Shown: one piece after another, positions 45,451 to 57,800 of the stretch
Numbering within the stretch: position 1 is the first letter of the stretch
Layout of the letters: every line of letters starts with the position of its first letter
DNA from: Nannobrachium achirus
Taxonomy: Eukaryota > Chordata > Actinopteri > Myctophiformes > Myctophidae
NCBI GenBank assembly: GCA_963921795.1
Contig: OY997658.1
Coordinates: 52,902,397 to 52,966,396 of the forward strand
DNA length: 64,000 nucleotides
Direction: 5' to 3'
Position numbers and translations under genes: made by a program
The notes under the pieces: generated by a model
Told to the model about the DNA's origin: nothing
What the model saw: the letters and a program-made list of their open reading frames with translations, nothing else
Databases searched by the model: none

Positions 45451-46552
45451 AAACCAGTGGTCCTGCAAAAAAGAATAAATAGAGAAATTAATATACAGCG
45501 CCTACAGCCAATGCCTGAATGCCTGTCATTCCTTATTTATCCATGCTTCTCTCTTTTTTCTTCTCTCATTTGTGCATTAGCTCGCTTGTCTACCCTGAAT
45601 AATGTTAGTTGCGTATAAATTACATAATTGATGTTGACAAAGCGTCTCACATTAATGGGCGACATTTAATCTCCAATAGCATAATATTGTCTGTTCCTGT
45701 ACAGCAAATATTTATCTTTTACGCGTGGCCTTAAAAGATGCTACAGATGACTCAGATTTTTCATGACTCAGGTTGCCCTCAAAACGAGGGAAGGAAAAGA
45801 GAGAGCAATGCGTGTCAATTCACCTTAGCCAAACGTATCTCCTGGTCAATGATTCCTTTGAAAAGATAATGCAATAATGTTTCTCAAAGCCAACTCACAT
45901 GCCATGGAATCCCAGTTGACGTGCCTCTCAGGTGGCCATCACAATGCCTGAATGGATTTCAAGCAAAATGCTGCGGAAGGATTCCTTTGAAAAATACTCA
46001 TTCGAATGAGGATCAAGTCATTAAACCATGGCAGCTGCGCTTGGATCTTTGTGTGTGTCTGTGATGGAATTGTGTGTGGCAAGGCTTCAGAGATAAGACT
46101 TGAAAATGATCCCCTTTCTCAGCGTGCTGGTATTTCAAATGGAAATCGAATTTCTTTCTGTCTTGCTGCTCGAGAACCGCCAATAGTAGGTCTCAGACAC
46201 TAGGCTAAATAGTGTTGGGTTCATTACTCAAAAAGATGTATTATACTCTGTGCCAAAAGTAACTAGTTACACTACTCATTATGTAACCCACAAATTTGGT
46301 AATTGCATCCCTTTACTTCAAAATTCAGACTTTTTTTTTATCAGGTTGCCATCACCTACGTCATTAGGTGCATTCGGAAATGCGCACTATGCGTACCAGG
46401 AGGGCACTCGAGTATTTGTTTGTATTGGCCAGTGTGCTCAGTGTGCTCATTGCTGTATATTCGAACGCACCCTCCCTCATTTTTCCCTTTTCCCCTCATT
46501 TGTATTTTCTTGTTTTTCCCTCATTTGCATTCATTTGTTTGTTTATGGACAC
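45451..46552. other. non-coding sequence, possible conserved block
   Basis: From about 45590 to 45790 the sequence is free of repeats and TAAT-rich, a candidate conserved non-coding element. ACTAGTTACACTACTCATTA (about 46262) resembles the ACTTTTACTC fish repeat. Confidence 0.4.
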
Positions 46553-46870
46553 CCAGAGCTCTGGGTGGGGTGGACGAGGTCGCGCCAATTCTTTGCCATC
46601 TGGCCAGTGATCGGACCAGTTACCCATATATGGAGACCCCGGGTACCCATATATGGAGATCCATGTACTGTATGGGGATATGCTGTGAGAGCCCAAACAT
46701 GCTTACTCAGTTATTTGTTATGTGAAAGTCCTATGAAAAAGTTCCTATGGAAAAATAAATAAATAATGCAATTCATTACTATGATGTGTATGACATCTGA
46801 CATCATACCCTTTTATACCATACATGGAGATCCCTGTCTGTAGAACCAGCCACACAGACATGGGCTGTCT
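46553..46870 (-). repeat. inverted copy of the Helitron-like repeat at 48110-48424
   Basis: Reverse-complemented it reads through GACAGGGATCTCCATGTATG, ATGATGTCAGATGT, TTCACATAACAAATAACTGA and CACTGGCCAGATGGC, in the same order as 48140-48390. Two perfect CCATATATGG sites lie at 46624-46633 and 46647-46656. Its terminal hairpin is missing. Confidence 0.75.
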
Positions 46871-47319
46871 TGACCAACTGTTTTGGCCATATATCGATTC
46901 TGTTGTGGTGCGACGTTGGTGTTGTGGTTAGTGCATATAACTTTTCTTTTTCTTTTTTGCTTGAGCTGGCATTGCATAACTTATCCAGTATCCTGTTGAG
47001 TGGAAGTATTTACACCTACCTCCTCTCTGCTCAGGCACTGCAGACACTGTCACTCTTTTTCTTTTTTTCTTTTTTTTTTTAGCTTTACCTGGCACATTTC
47101 TGTTCCACTTTCTATCCCCTTCTGAACCAGCCCAGCCTCCCCCACCCACATCTAGACATGTCTGGAGCCTCAGGCTGTGTCTGCTCCTTTCCCACCATGA
47201 CGACCCACAGACCTACATGGAAGCTTTGGGTGTTGCTGGCTTAACTTTAATGGAGACTTGCTGCATTTTGACATGGAGTATGACTCAAACAAAGGAGGAC
47301 TCATTCTCAAAGCTAACAT
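46871..47319. other. spacer between the inverted copies
   Basis: T-rich tracts at about 46935-47085; nothing else recognised. Confidence 0.4.
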
Positions 47320-47420
47320 GAAAGCTCCTAAACTCCCTGTCGCAGTTAGAACAGACTCACTCCCTAGCTTCCGCCGTGGCCTGAAGATCCATCTCTTCAG
47401 ACCTAACCTAAGCCCATAGC
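47320..47420 (+). pseudogene. LINE C-terminal fragment
   Basis: The plus strand encodes LPVAVRTDSLPSFRRGLKIH then LFRPNLSP and a stop. The SLPSFRRxLKxHLF pattern is the usual end of L2/Rex-type LINE proteins in fish. Only about 30 codons remain, and the stop is followed by an imperfect tandem of CCTAAGCCCATAGCACTTA. Confidence 0.6.
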
Positions 47421-47765
47421 ACTTACCGTAGCACTCACTTAGCCCAACGACCACCTAAGCCCATAGCACTTAATGTAGCACTCACCTACCCCAACGACAT
47501 GAAAGCTAGATAGCTTTTTTTGTTTGTTCATATAAAGATTTTTTACTGATTAAGCTACCGGCAGCCATTGTGGACGACATCGTGAAAATTATGCCTTTCC
47601 ATAAGTTATTTTTGCCTACATGTTCAGTATGTTATTTAACATAGTAGGCTTATGATATCATGATATTTTGAGACCTCTCTGTTGTTATCTTACACACAAA
47701 TCATTTTAGCTGGTACCCCAAGCCTTTTTTGTATGTATGTATGTATGTGAAACGGCACATGCTGT

Positions 47766-47766
47766 C

Positions 47767-47837
<71 letters not shown>

Positions 47838-47838
47838 G
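47766..47838. repeat. (TGTC)n microsatellite
   Basis: About 18 TGTC units. Confidence 0.97.
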
Positions 47839-48109
47839 GACGTGTACAATTTTTTACGGTGTGTTGGTTTGCCGCTCAATAAATATTTGGAGCGACCAAA
47901 AAAGTGAGTGCGAGCTACTTTCTTTGTTCCTAGTATTACTTCGTTGGCAGTTTTAGCAACGGAGGATGTGCGTTATTTTTCTTTGAATGGGTTTGCCGCT
48001 CTGACATCACGCTTTGACATCACTGTGATGTCATGCAGAATCTCTTTTATACCTATATATGGAGATCCCTGATGTTATCAATATTAAGCCCATATCTAAC
48101 AGGACTTCT

Positions 48110-48424
48110 TGTGGGAATGCCCATATATGGAGGAAGACAGCCCATATCTGTGTGGCTGGTTCAGACAGGGATCTCCATGTATGCATGGGCATAAAAGGGA
48201 TTGAATATGATGTCAGATGTGATAGACGTCATAGGATTTTCACATGAAGAATAACTGAGTAATCATGTTTGGGGTCTCACAGCATAATATCTCCATACAG
48301 TACATGGATCTCCATATATGGGTAGTGTACCAGGCTACCAGGGGTCTCCATATATGGGATACACATCACTGGCCAGATGGCCAAGACATGACGTGACCTC
48401 TGTCGCCCTGAGGCGTCTTACTAG
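48110..48424 (+). mobile_element. Helitron-like 3' end with CArG sites
   Basis: The right end has GTCGCC-CTGA-GGCGTC (stem with one T-T mismatch), then TTA and CTAG at 48421-48424, followed by T. A GC-rich hairpin a few bases before CTRR with a following T is the Helitron 3' signature. Perfect CCATATATGG sites lie at 48121-48130, 48312-48321 and 48348-48357. No 5' TC end was found, so the copy is partial. Confidence 0.55.
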
Positions 48425-49323
48425 TATTCATTATAACGTACCAGTATACCACTGGAGCAATATGTCTTCAGCATTGAGACATTGGATCTGATCTTAGAAG
48501 TTGCACAACAGTGAATCTTTATTGACTGTGAGCCTTGGAGAGCAATAATGTTTCCCCCCTCCTCTAATATGATTGTGTTTCTTTGTTTGAACACAAAAGT
48601 ACATCTCTTTTTTAATTTGCATCAAACAAACCTGGTCTGCCCTGCATCATGGGAAGCTTCGCCCTCTAATGTTACCAGAGCCTGAAGCACACTGATTGTT
48701 GCCGTTCTGCCAAAATTAAATCTTTTCTCGTTTCACCCTGCACTTGTCGAGACTGTTGACTGTGATTTTTCAGATTGCTTTCTTTGACTGTTTTGTCTCG
48801 GAAGCAGCTCAGATTGCCTTGGGTAATAATGTGTCACTTTTCATGTATCATGTCATTGAAGCTTGATGAAATACGTTGTGAGAGACAGTAGCTGGATTAC
48901 ATTAAAAGAGCCGCAGGGCTCCACTGAGTTCAATATTCACTCTCACTCACTTTTGGTAGCAATATAAGCCTTGTTACAGAAGAGCTTCAGATATTTATTA
49001 TGTCCTTGATTTGACAAAGGACAAGAAAAAAAGGGAAGTCTCAGAGGCTTTAAGGAGGATCATTGCTTAGTTGAGCAGCTTCTTTGTCAGGGTGTCAGGG
49101 TGAATTAGTGATCAATTGAATGTTCTCTATGCTTTTGCAAAGGATAAGTAATCAGGGCTTTTTACTCCCCATGTGATCATAATATGTTTTTACTTTTTAT
49201 TTTTTTCATCTTGCATTTACGTGGAAACTCGTTTGATGTATTTGGTCCGTCTTCACATTAACACAAGGCATGAAGACTAGAGAAACAGAAAAGTCCTATC
49301 TGATTGCATTAAACAAAGTTAAA
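48425..49323. other. non-coding sequence, nothing recognised
   Basis: Unique-looking, moderately AT-rich sequence without termini. Confidence 0.5.
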
Positions 49324-49392
49324 CTCACTTTGCCACTCACTTTGCCACTCGATTTGCCTCTCGATTTGCCTCTCGATTTGCCATTCACTTTA
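49324..49392 (+). repeat. 12-bp minisatellite, about five to six units
   Basis: CTCACTTTGCCA and CTCGATTTGCCT units alternate, so the reading frame stays open as a short leucine/proline repeat. This is an artefact of period 12. Confidence 0.9.
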
Positions 49393-50794
49393 TGCATGTG
49401 CATACCATACCCTCTAATATTGATGCTGCACACTTGCACTTTTGTTGGATAAGCATATTAGTGACACTCCACCTGAGTTGAGGGCGTGGACTTTGAATTA
49501 TCCTGGATCACAATACATGAGGCGCATGCACCATTTGAGGCTTTTTTAAATCCCTTTAAACTTTTTATTTTATTCATTTTTATTTATTTATTTATTACTT
49601 TTCCTCCATCCTTTCTCTTGCTTTTTTTCTTATAAGTGGGGAGGTGGGGTATTGGGAGTTGGGGGAAAACTGGAGGGGAAGTTTAAAAAAATAAAATAAA
49701 AACCCACAAGAAAGCACTGACCAAGATATCTTCTGACAAATTTGGTGTAGGGATGGTGAATGTATGATGCAATTTGCTAAATAAATGTATATAACGCAAT
49801 GTATTAAATTACTTTAAGTGCAAAATTGTGGAATAAAATATATTATAAAAAAGAAAAAGAAAACATAAGATAAAGTTGAAAAGGGAGGCAATTCGAGTGA
49901 ATTAAGGACGAGCAACGAATTTCCTTTTCTGCTGCATAGTTTGACCGAGGTGACCATCCACGACGACTCACAGAAAACTAGATGGTTTGAGTGGGTGTGA
50001 GTGGGTATGCATTCCTCTGACTTGTCAAAGCCCAGGACTGGTAATACTCGGCCTTGAGTGGCTGCTGTAGCCTTCTTGTCAATAGTACTGTGATTCATTT
50101 CTCCAGCAGTCTCATCTCTTTGAGTCCAGAAAGGGCACTGAGCTCCCAAGGAGCAAACAAACCTACTTAACCCTTTAGTGCTGCTTCTGCCTCACAATCC
50201 CACTCAATCCACCCACCTGGAAGCACTCTGACAGCGTCGGACACGAAGCACACCTCTCACAACCCTGTGTTCTTAATAATACTTTACTTGTCTTTGAGGC
50301 AGAAACAATAAGGTTGTGCAACATTAGGTAACTCAAAGTTCCTGACTTGAAATGTAAATTCTCATACTGACAGAGCAAGTTTACAATGTAACTTATCATT
50401 GTACCCCCCTCCCCTCCCCCAAGGATAACATAACAACAGGCAACTAGTAAAGGAAGTGTGTGTTTCCACATGAAATGTTACATGCTGTGAATCTCAATCA
50501 GTCCTTGACAGAAAGTGGAAACCCAGAATGAAGACACATGCAACCAAGGCCAGTACTTAATGGAACAGAGACTACTTTAAACAGTCAACCAAAAAAAAGG
50601 TAAACTGTGTGAGTTAATACACAACAGTGATGTCATAAACAGCAGCAGGTTGAATAAAATAAATTCATCCTGAGTGCCTGTGAGGCCTCGGAATGCAAAC
50701 ATTGAACAGCTACTGAGTTCTGCCCAGCATGATAAGCAGGTCAACGTGGACACTCGCCAAAGAGACTGACTCCTTGCGGTCAGTAACCTTTTCT
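49393..50794. other. non-coding sequence, nothing recognised
   Basis: T-rich block at 49560-49640; no gene or termini. Confidence 0.5.
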
Positions 50795-50904
50795 CCCCCC
50801 CCCCCCCCCCCCTCCCCTCCCCCCCACACACACACACAGACAGACACACACACGCACGCACGCACGCACGCACGGGTACGCACACACACACACACACACA
50901 CACA

Positions 50905-50944
<40 letters not shown>

Positions 50945-50945
50945 C
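50795..50945. repeat. C run plus CA/CGCA microsatellite
   Basis: A run of about 18 C (interrupted further on) is followed by CA, CAGA, CGCA, CA and CGCA blocks. Confidence 0.95.
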
Positions 50946-51228
50946 GAACATGTGCACACTCTGGCCAGCCTGCCTGACCCAGATATTCCAAAGTGTGTCT
51001 CCAATTGGCCCTAAAGGACTTTCATAACAGATGGCCGTCATATACCAAAGGGTGTAGATAACAGCCATTTATCAAGGCATTAGTGAGGGCGGCCGAAGGC
51101 TACCACCAGAATAAGACCACTGGACATGCGTCGCCCATCCCTTCGCCCATCCCTGTCCACACAATTGTCATCGCTGTTTCCAAAATGCTGCTCATAATTT
51201 ATTCTGCCTCCTCTGTGGAGGCAGACAC

Positions 51229-51231
51229 ACA

Positions 51232-51283
<52 letters not shown>

Positions 51284-51299
51284 CACACGCGCACACACG

Positions 51300-51381
<82 letters not shown>
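51229..51381. repeat. (CA)n microsatellite with CGCG interruptions
   Basis: About 70 CA-type units, with a CGCGCGCG block at about 51298-51308. Confidence 0.97.
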
Positions 51382-51382
<1 letters not shown>

Positions 51383-51894
51383 ATTTCCAAATTACCTTTA
51401 TTTTGGTCCCTATTACCGGTATATGGCACAGGGCACATTTTCAATTGTCTGCAGCAAAGCTCGGCGCTAGGGGCGAATTTAAACATTAATTAGACCAATC
51501 GGAGTGTCTGCTCCCATTTCCTCTATGCAGAGTGTTGGGCATTTAATTTACTTGACCCTCCATGTGTTCCTAAGAGTCTACTTCTCTAACTGAGGGTGGA
51601 GGGTGATTATTTAGTTGAGCGGCTTGCATAGAGAACAAGATGACACTAGACCAGGGCTACTCAACTTACCGTAAGATGGCTCAGGGGGCACTCAGCAAAA
51701 TACCAAAAGTCTAAGGGCCGCAAGCTAAAAATGACGGTCCTACTTTGGACATTTACAATGATTTTGTAACACACTTCATGACAAGTCTAATAATTAAGGA
51801 AACACAGAAAACAGCCACATTTCCATCTATATAAGCCAGGCCAAACCTCATTGAACCAAAAGATTGTCATGGATGGAATGATGAAATGATGATA
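51382..51894. other. non-coding sequence with one hAT-like left end
   Basis: CAGGGCTACTCAACTTACCG at about 51654 looks like a hAT terminus; its partner is not identified. Confidence 0.4.
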
Positions 51895-52227
51895 GGGCAT
51901 TCACAGAATATTCGAATATCCAAGTCACTATTTGATGTTCTCCGAAGTCGAATATCCGCTTATTTAAATATATAATATTTAAATATTATTTTTTCATGGT
52001 TTATACAGCTTGGCTAGATAGGAAGTCATAAGAATGAGTGGATGAATTGGTTAATGCAAACTTGATGTCATGATGGAGGAAGAGCCAGCTAGTCACTACT
52101 AGACCGAGAATTGCTCCTTTTTATTGGATGAAAAAAATATATATATATTTCCTGTCGTATATTCGACTATTCGAATACTTTGCGGTCGAATAATTTGAAT
52201 ACTAAAAATCACTATTCATGAATGCCC
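51895..52227. mobile_element. hAT-like MITE with TATTCGAATA words
   Basis: The ends GGGCATTCA and TGAATGCCC enclose subterminal TATTCGAAT words on both sides. The flanks TGATGATA (51887-51894) and TGATGAAG (52228-52235) agree at six of eight bases. Confidence 0.6.
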
Positions 52228-52235
52228 TGATGAAG

Positions 52236-52776
52236 TTATCAAATTAGGCTTTATTCACAAAATGTGAAGTGAACATGAAAAGAAGATCTTTTTGTAACTG
52301 CCCCTTGGAAATAAATAACACTGGCACTGAGAATGACCAGACTAATATCCACAATAGTTAGATAGATTGCAAACGTCATTTCCCAAATAACAATTACTCG
52401 TTACATGACTGTGTTTGCATAATAGTTTCTGATTCAACAGGCCTCTGGCACGATTTGGTGTCTTTCAGGTTGACATTTTCAGTAACACAAATACATAATT
52501 GATTCTGGGAGAAGAATCTGTCTGTCATTAGCCATAGTTCAGCTAGACATATTTCTTAATTATTGACTCACTGTCTGGTCTCCTCAAAGCAATTCACTTA
52601 ATCAGAAAAGACCTTGCCTGAGGTACAGAAGTGTATCACTCACAGCAATGACACACTACAGTCATCCCAAGATTGACTGTAATTAATGCAGATGGTTTGG
52701 TAACCATTTACAGATTACACTCAGGGAAAGCATTCTGGAAATGTGATGTTGTAACTCAGGGGATTACTTATACTAA
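52236..52776. other. non-coding sequence
   Basis: Nothing recognised before the Helitron-like 5' end. Confidence 0.5.
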
Positions 52777-53745
52777 TCTATCTATAAATGCGACAAATCT
52801 CTGCGTGTCTGTCTGCGTGTATGTAACCCGCGTATCTCGAGAACCGTTCGTCCCACCGGCTTCAGATTCGGCACGCGCGTTCCCCGCCGCGGCACGGAGT
52901 GCAGTGCCGGGTCTCGACCCGACCCGACGCGCGGTTTTCCCGAACCGGCGCGAAACGTTCGGAATCTCCTTATGCGGGGTTGATTGTTGACATCAGGCTG
53001 TTCCGGAGGAAATCGGCGAAAGCTCTGACTCATTGTGACATCACTTCATAAAAGGCTCTGACATCACGTACGCCACATGAGTCAACAAAAAATCTCTGTG
53101 ATTGTGTATGTAACCCACGGGCACGCGCGTTCTCCATATATGGGCATAAAATGAATGCCCCCATATATGGGCATAAAATGGATTGCAGACAGACAGATAC
53201 AGATATCTCCATATATGGACATAAATGGACAGAGGCAAACAGATGTTCAAAGATCTCCATATATGGGCATAAAATGGACGCAGACAGACAGATACAGATA
53301 TCTCCATATATGGGCATAAATGGACACAGGCAAACAGATGTTCAAAACGGGTCCTATGACAACAGGTATAATGAGGTTTGCATTAAAGGGGGAACCGGCA
53401 CTGTGTCTGCAACACAGTTGGAGGCACAGACAGATACTCCATATATGGGCATAAAATGGACGCAGATAGACAGATATCTCCATATATGGGCATAAAATGG
53501 ACCCAGAACTATAACTGCAGTGATCTCCATATATGGACATAAAATGGACGCCGACAGACAGACAGACAGATACAGATATCTCCATATATGGGCATAAATG
53601 GACACAGGCAGACAGATGGTCAAAACGGGTCCTATGAAAACAGGTATAATGGGGTTTGCATTAAAGGGCGGGGCATTCATTCCCTATTTACATTGTTCCG
53701 AGTTGGCCAGGTCGCCGACTAGCTTTCGGGCGGCCCAGCTTCTAG
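52777..53745 (+). mobile_element. probable non-autonomous Helitron (969 bp)
   Basis: The 5' end is A then TCTATCTATAAATGCGACAA. The 3' end has a 7-bp stem GGTCGCC / GGCGGCC (53710-53716, 53729-53735, one G-T pair), six bases, then CTAG (53742-53745) followed by T. This fits Helitron rules: 5' TC, 3' hairpin plus CTRR, insertion between A and T, no TIR and no target duplication. There is no Rep/helicase frame. The right half is a minisatellite with CCATATATGG sites. Confidence 0.65.
53125..53600 (+). repeat. minisatellite with nine perfect CCATATATGG sites
   Basis: Units of about 45-50 bp read CAGATATCTCCATATATGGG then CATAAAATGGACGCAGACAG. The perfect sites begin at 53134, 53161, 53209, 53257, 53304, 53439, 53480, 53527 and 53582. 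A larger unit including AACGGGTCCTATGA is duplicated at about 53281-53400 and 53550-53670. Confidence 0.92.
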
Positions 53746-53987
53746 TACAAATAAATGAACAAGATGCTGTCGAACACGTTTATAGTGATACAAGCAAATA
53801 AAAACTGAACATGGCTTCTTCTTCTTCCCCTTTCCTGTGTGTGTTATGGTCTACTTTAGCCTGGACAAGAACTACTGCCAAAATTGTCCAACTGGAAGTA
53901 AAGGAAGTAGAGGGCTACTCAACAAAAAAAAAAAAACATACATCAAGATACATAAACAGCATACATAAACATATTGATAGTCAAGGC

Positions 53988-54062
<75 letters not shown>

Positions 54063-54706
54063 TGTGCACAGAACACTTGTGGATGCTCTTACCTATTAGG
54101 CTCACTATATGTCGATGCTTTCACCCACAGGCAGAGAGAGAGAGAGAGAGAGAGCGAGAGAGCGAGAGAGAGAGAGAGAGAGTAACTGAGTAGAGTCCAG
54201 AGAGACCAGGGAAAGATAAAGCATCACATGACGGTGGCTGTAATTGCATCTGAGAGAACGGAGCACATTAAAATCCCCCCTGTACCCCGACCGCCTCCTT
54301 CCCTTGGCAGGTTTTATAGCCTCATCCTCATCCCCCCTTGATGGAATTATTAGCAGATTTGTTCCTAAGGAACAGGATGTTGGCAGAGGCCATTCAGACA
54401 CCAGCCTCCATCCCAGAGGGAATGGCAAGAAGATTCTCTGTGGTGATAGGGAAGCCTTCTGCTCTGGCACAGTGATAGACAGACACACTACAGTATGTCC
54501 ACGCCTATAGGTTGCACAGACTCCACCCAAACCAACACATGCAAGCCTGCACGCAATCCGTCAAGGTCAAGTTTCTAACATTCACTGCAAATACATGGCA
54601 CTTAAATTAGTTCATCCAAAATTTGAAGTTTTTGCCACTGGCACTGCTGGTCGTAACATTTTGCATGACAGTTGAACGAAATGACAATCTCTCTTTTTGG
54701 GGTCAG
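53746..54706. other. non-coding sequence with two AG tracts
   Basis: AG runs lie at 53992-54059 and 54131-54182. No gene was recognised. Confidence 0.55.
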
Positions 54707-54868
54707 GGGTCAATCTAGCTCTGGTCCATCGCGTCTCCTCCCGGAGACGCTCTGACAGACCCGTCGGGAAATGGCTAGACTCGAGATTGTCGGCCCCTCC
54801 GAGCGCTCAACATCAGTCAAAATAAACTAAACTACTTCACCGCAACCCGGAAATAAGCGGCAGTCGAG

Positions 54869-57800
54869 TTGGATGCACTTTATTTCATGCCAAAAATAAT
54901 GTATTTTATCTCAAGAGCCGGAGCTGTTATTCAGTCATTTATAGAAGCGTATGCATTATTTGACCCATGGCGGAAAAACAACCCTGCTACTAAACAATAT
55001 TCATTCTTCTCACCTGTGCATCATTCGTACAGTAGGATTGATTTTTTCCTGTTAGATAATAGAACTCTCCCTCTAGTAAAGGACAGTAAATACAATAGCA
55101 TTGTCATATCTGACCATAGTCCGGTACAACTGGACATTAACTTCCCAGAATGCGTCAGACCCCAACGCACCTGGAGGTTTGATCCTATGATGCTGTCTAG
55201 AGAATCCTTTAAAAAGCTAATTTCTCAACAGATTGATTTCTTCTTGGAAATAAACCAGACTCCTGACATGTCGCTATCTATAGTCTGGGAGGCTCTTAAA
55301 GCTTTTCTCAGAGGCCAGATCATATCCTATACAGCCCACGAGAGGAAAAAATACAAACAACGCTTGAACGACTTGACTGACAAAATAGCAGAAGTGGACC
55401 GTTTATATGCAGACGCCCCAACACCTGAACTCTACAGAGAAAAACTACTGTTAAAGACAGAACATGACAGCCTCACTATTAAGAACACAGAGAGGCTGTT
55501 CTTCAAATCTAGACAGAAATTTTACGAACATGGTGAAAAATCTGGGAAATTATTAGCGCATCAGATAAGACAGGCGGCAGCTAATAGCGCCATCCCTGAA
55601 ATCATAACGGCAACAGGGGAGAAGACCATTAATCCAATAGAAATAAATGACCAGTTTAAACAATTTTATACAACCCTCTATACATCAGAACCACCTGCTG
55701 ACCCACTAAGTGTCGAAGCGTTCTTAGACGGCTTAATTATACCAGAGATTTCTCCAGAGGAACAAAAGTGGATAGATAAAGAGATATCGGCAGCCGAAGT
55801 TCTAAAAGCAATCAAATCAATGCAGAGTGGCAAAGCGCCGGGGCCCGATGGCTTTTCGATCGAAATATATAAGGAATTCGCTGATAAATTAGCTCCGATT
55901 CTCAGTCAATTATACATGGAAATATTTGAGCAGTGTCACCTACCTCAAACTATGACGCAGGCCATCATATCGGTACTGCTTAAAAAAGACAAAGACCCCT
56001 TATCATGCGGCTCCTACCGTCCAATAAGCTTGTTAAATTGTGACTACAAAATCCTCACTAAAATATTAGCCACCCGTATTGAATCGGTGATTCCATCAGT
56101 AATTTCTCATGATCAAACAGGTTTTATTCCAGGCCGTCAGTCATTTTACAACATGCGTCGCTTGTTTAACATCCTATATACACCCCATTCTGAAAATCAG
56201 CCAAAGGTCACAGAGGTCGTGATCTCGCTTGACGCCGCCAAAGCATTCGACCGCGTTGAATGGCAGTATCTATTTACAGTTCTGGAGAGATTTGGGTTCG
56301 GTCCGTCGTTTCTAACTTGGATTAAAATAATATGTAAGTCACCCATGGCTGCTGTACGGACGAATAACAACATTTCTGATTATTTCCCACTTTATAGGTC
56401 CTGCAGACAGGGTTGTGGACTCTCCCCATTCCTGTTCGATTTAGCGATTGAACCTCTTGCTATAACTATTCGGACAGATGACGACATTAAGGGTATCTCT
56501 AGAGGGGGCAGAATTCATAAGCTATCGCTATATGCGGACGACCTACTTCTGTATATATCCAACCCGGCACAGTCGATACCAAAAGTATTACTTACTCTGG
56601 AGAACTTTGGCCACCTGTCAGGTTACAAGCTAAACTATTCAAAAAGTGTACTTTTTCCAATCACTCACACAGACGAAGTTTACTCCAATTTCCCATTTAA
56701 ACTTGAACTTAAAGCATTCACTTATCTAGGAGTGAGAGTCACTAATACAATGGAGGAACTATATAATTATAATTTCAAAACGCTGACTGAACGAACAACA
56801 CAAGACTTCAAGAGATGGTCGACACTACCGATTTCATTAGCTGGTCGCATTAATATAGTTAAAATGACAATTCTACCCAGATTTCTCTATCTCTTCCAAA
56901 TGATCCCTATATTTATATCTAAAGCAACGTTTAAACAATTAGACAGATTAATTTCATCCTTTATTTGGAATAATAAGAACCCCAGAATGAAAAAAATGTA
57001 TCTAGAAGTCCCTAGAGATGCTGGGGGCCTGGGATTACCCAACTTCCTCTGGTATTACTGGGCGGCGAATATTGCTAAGTTTCCATATTGGAGATACACA
57101 TATGAACACGAACAGGGCCCACACTGGGTTCACATGGAGTTACTATCCAAACCTCTGCCAATGCTCACCTCTCCTTTACCATTCGGCCAAATCACACAGC
57201 CCACAAACCCGGTGGTTAAATCCTCACTCAAAATATGGCTACAGTTTAGGAAACATTTTGGGTTAAGACAGCCAAGTAGGTTTCTCCCTGTGCTCAACAA
57301 TCCTCTCTTCCCCCCATCTGTGATGGATAATGCATTTCAGTGTTGGCATCGGAATGGATTGGTGTTCTTTAGTGACCTGTTTCCGGATGATGCATTCATC
57401 TCTTTTGAAACGCTTTGTGCAGATCACGATATACCCAGGACCCATCGCTTTAGGTTCTTTCAGATCCGTAGTTTCACCCAGAAAATGTTTACTTCATACC
57501 CATGCATGCCACCCAAGAACCATTTGGATGTTATTTTAGAATTTCGCCCCTCTGACAAAAAACAAGTGTCTATGATTTATTCTTACATAGGTGACCTGAA
57601 ACAGGTAACTTGGGATAAGGCGAAGACTGCCTGGGAGAGAGATCTGGGTGAAGAGTTTTCAGAGGAGATGTGGGAGAGCAGTCTACAACGCATTCACTCG
57701 TCTTCCATGTGCATACGCCATGGTCTGATTCAATTTAAAATACTACACAGACTCCACTATTCAGGGGAAAAGCTGGCCAGATTATTCAACATTCCGGACC

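Noticed and set aside
46250-46762. 170-codon frame beginning MPKVTSYTTHYVTHKFGN
   Set aside because: No domain, overlapping frames of similar length, and it runs into the Helitron-like repeat. No splice-site or codon evidence supports a gene.
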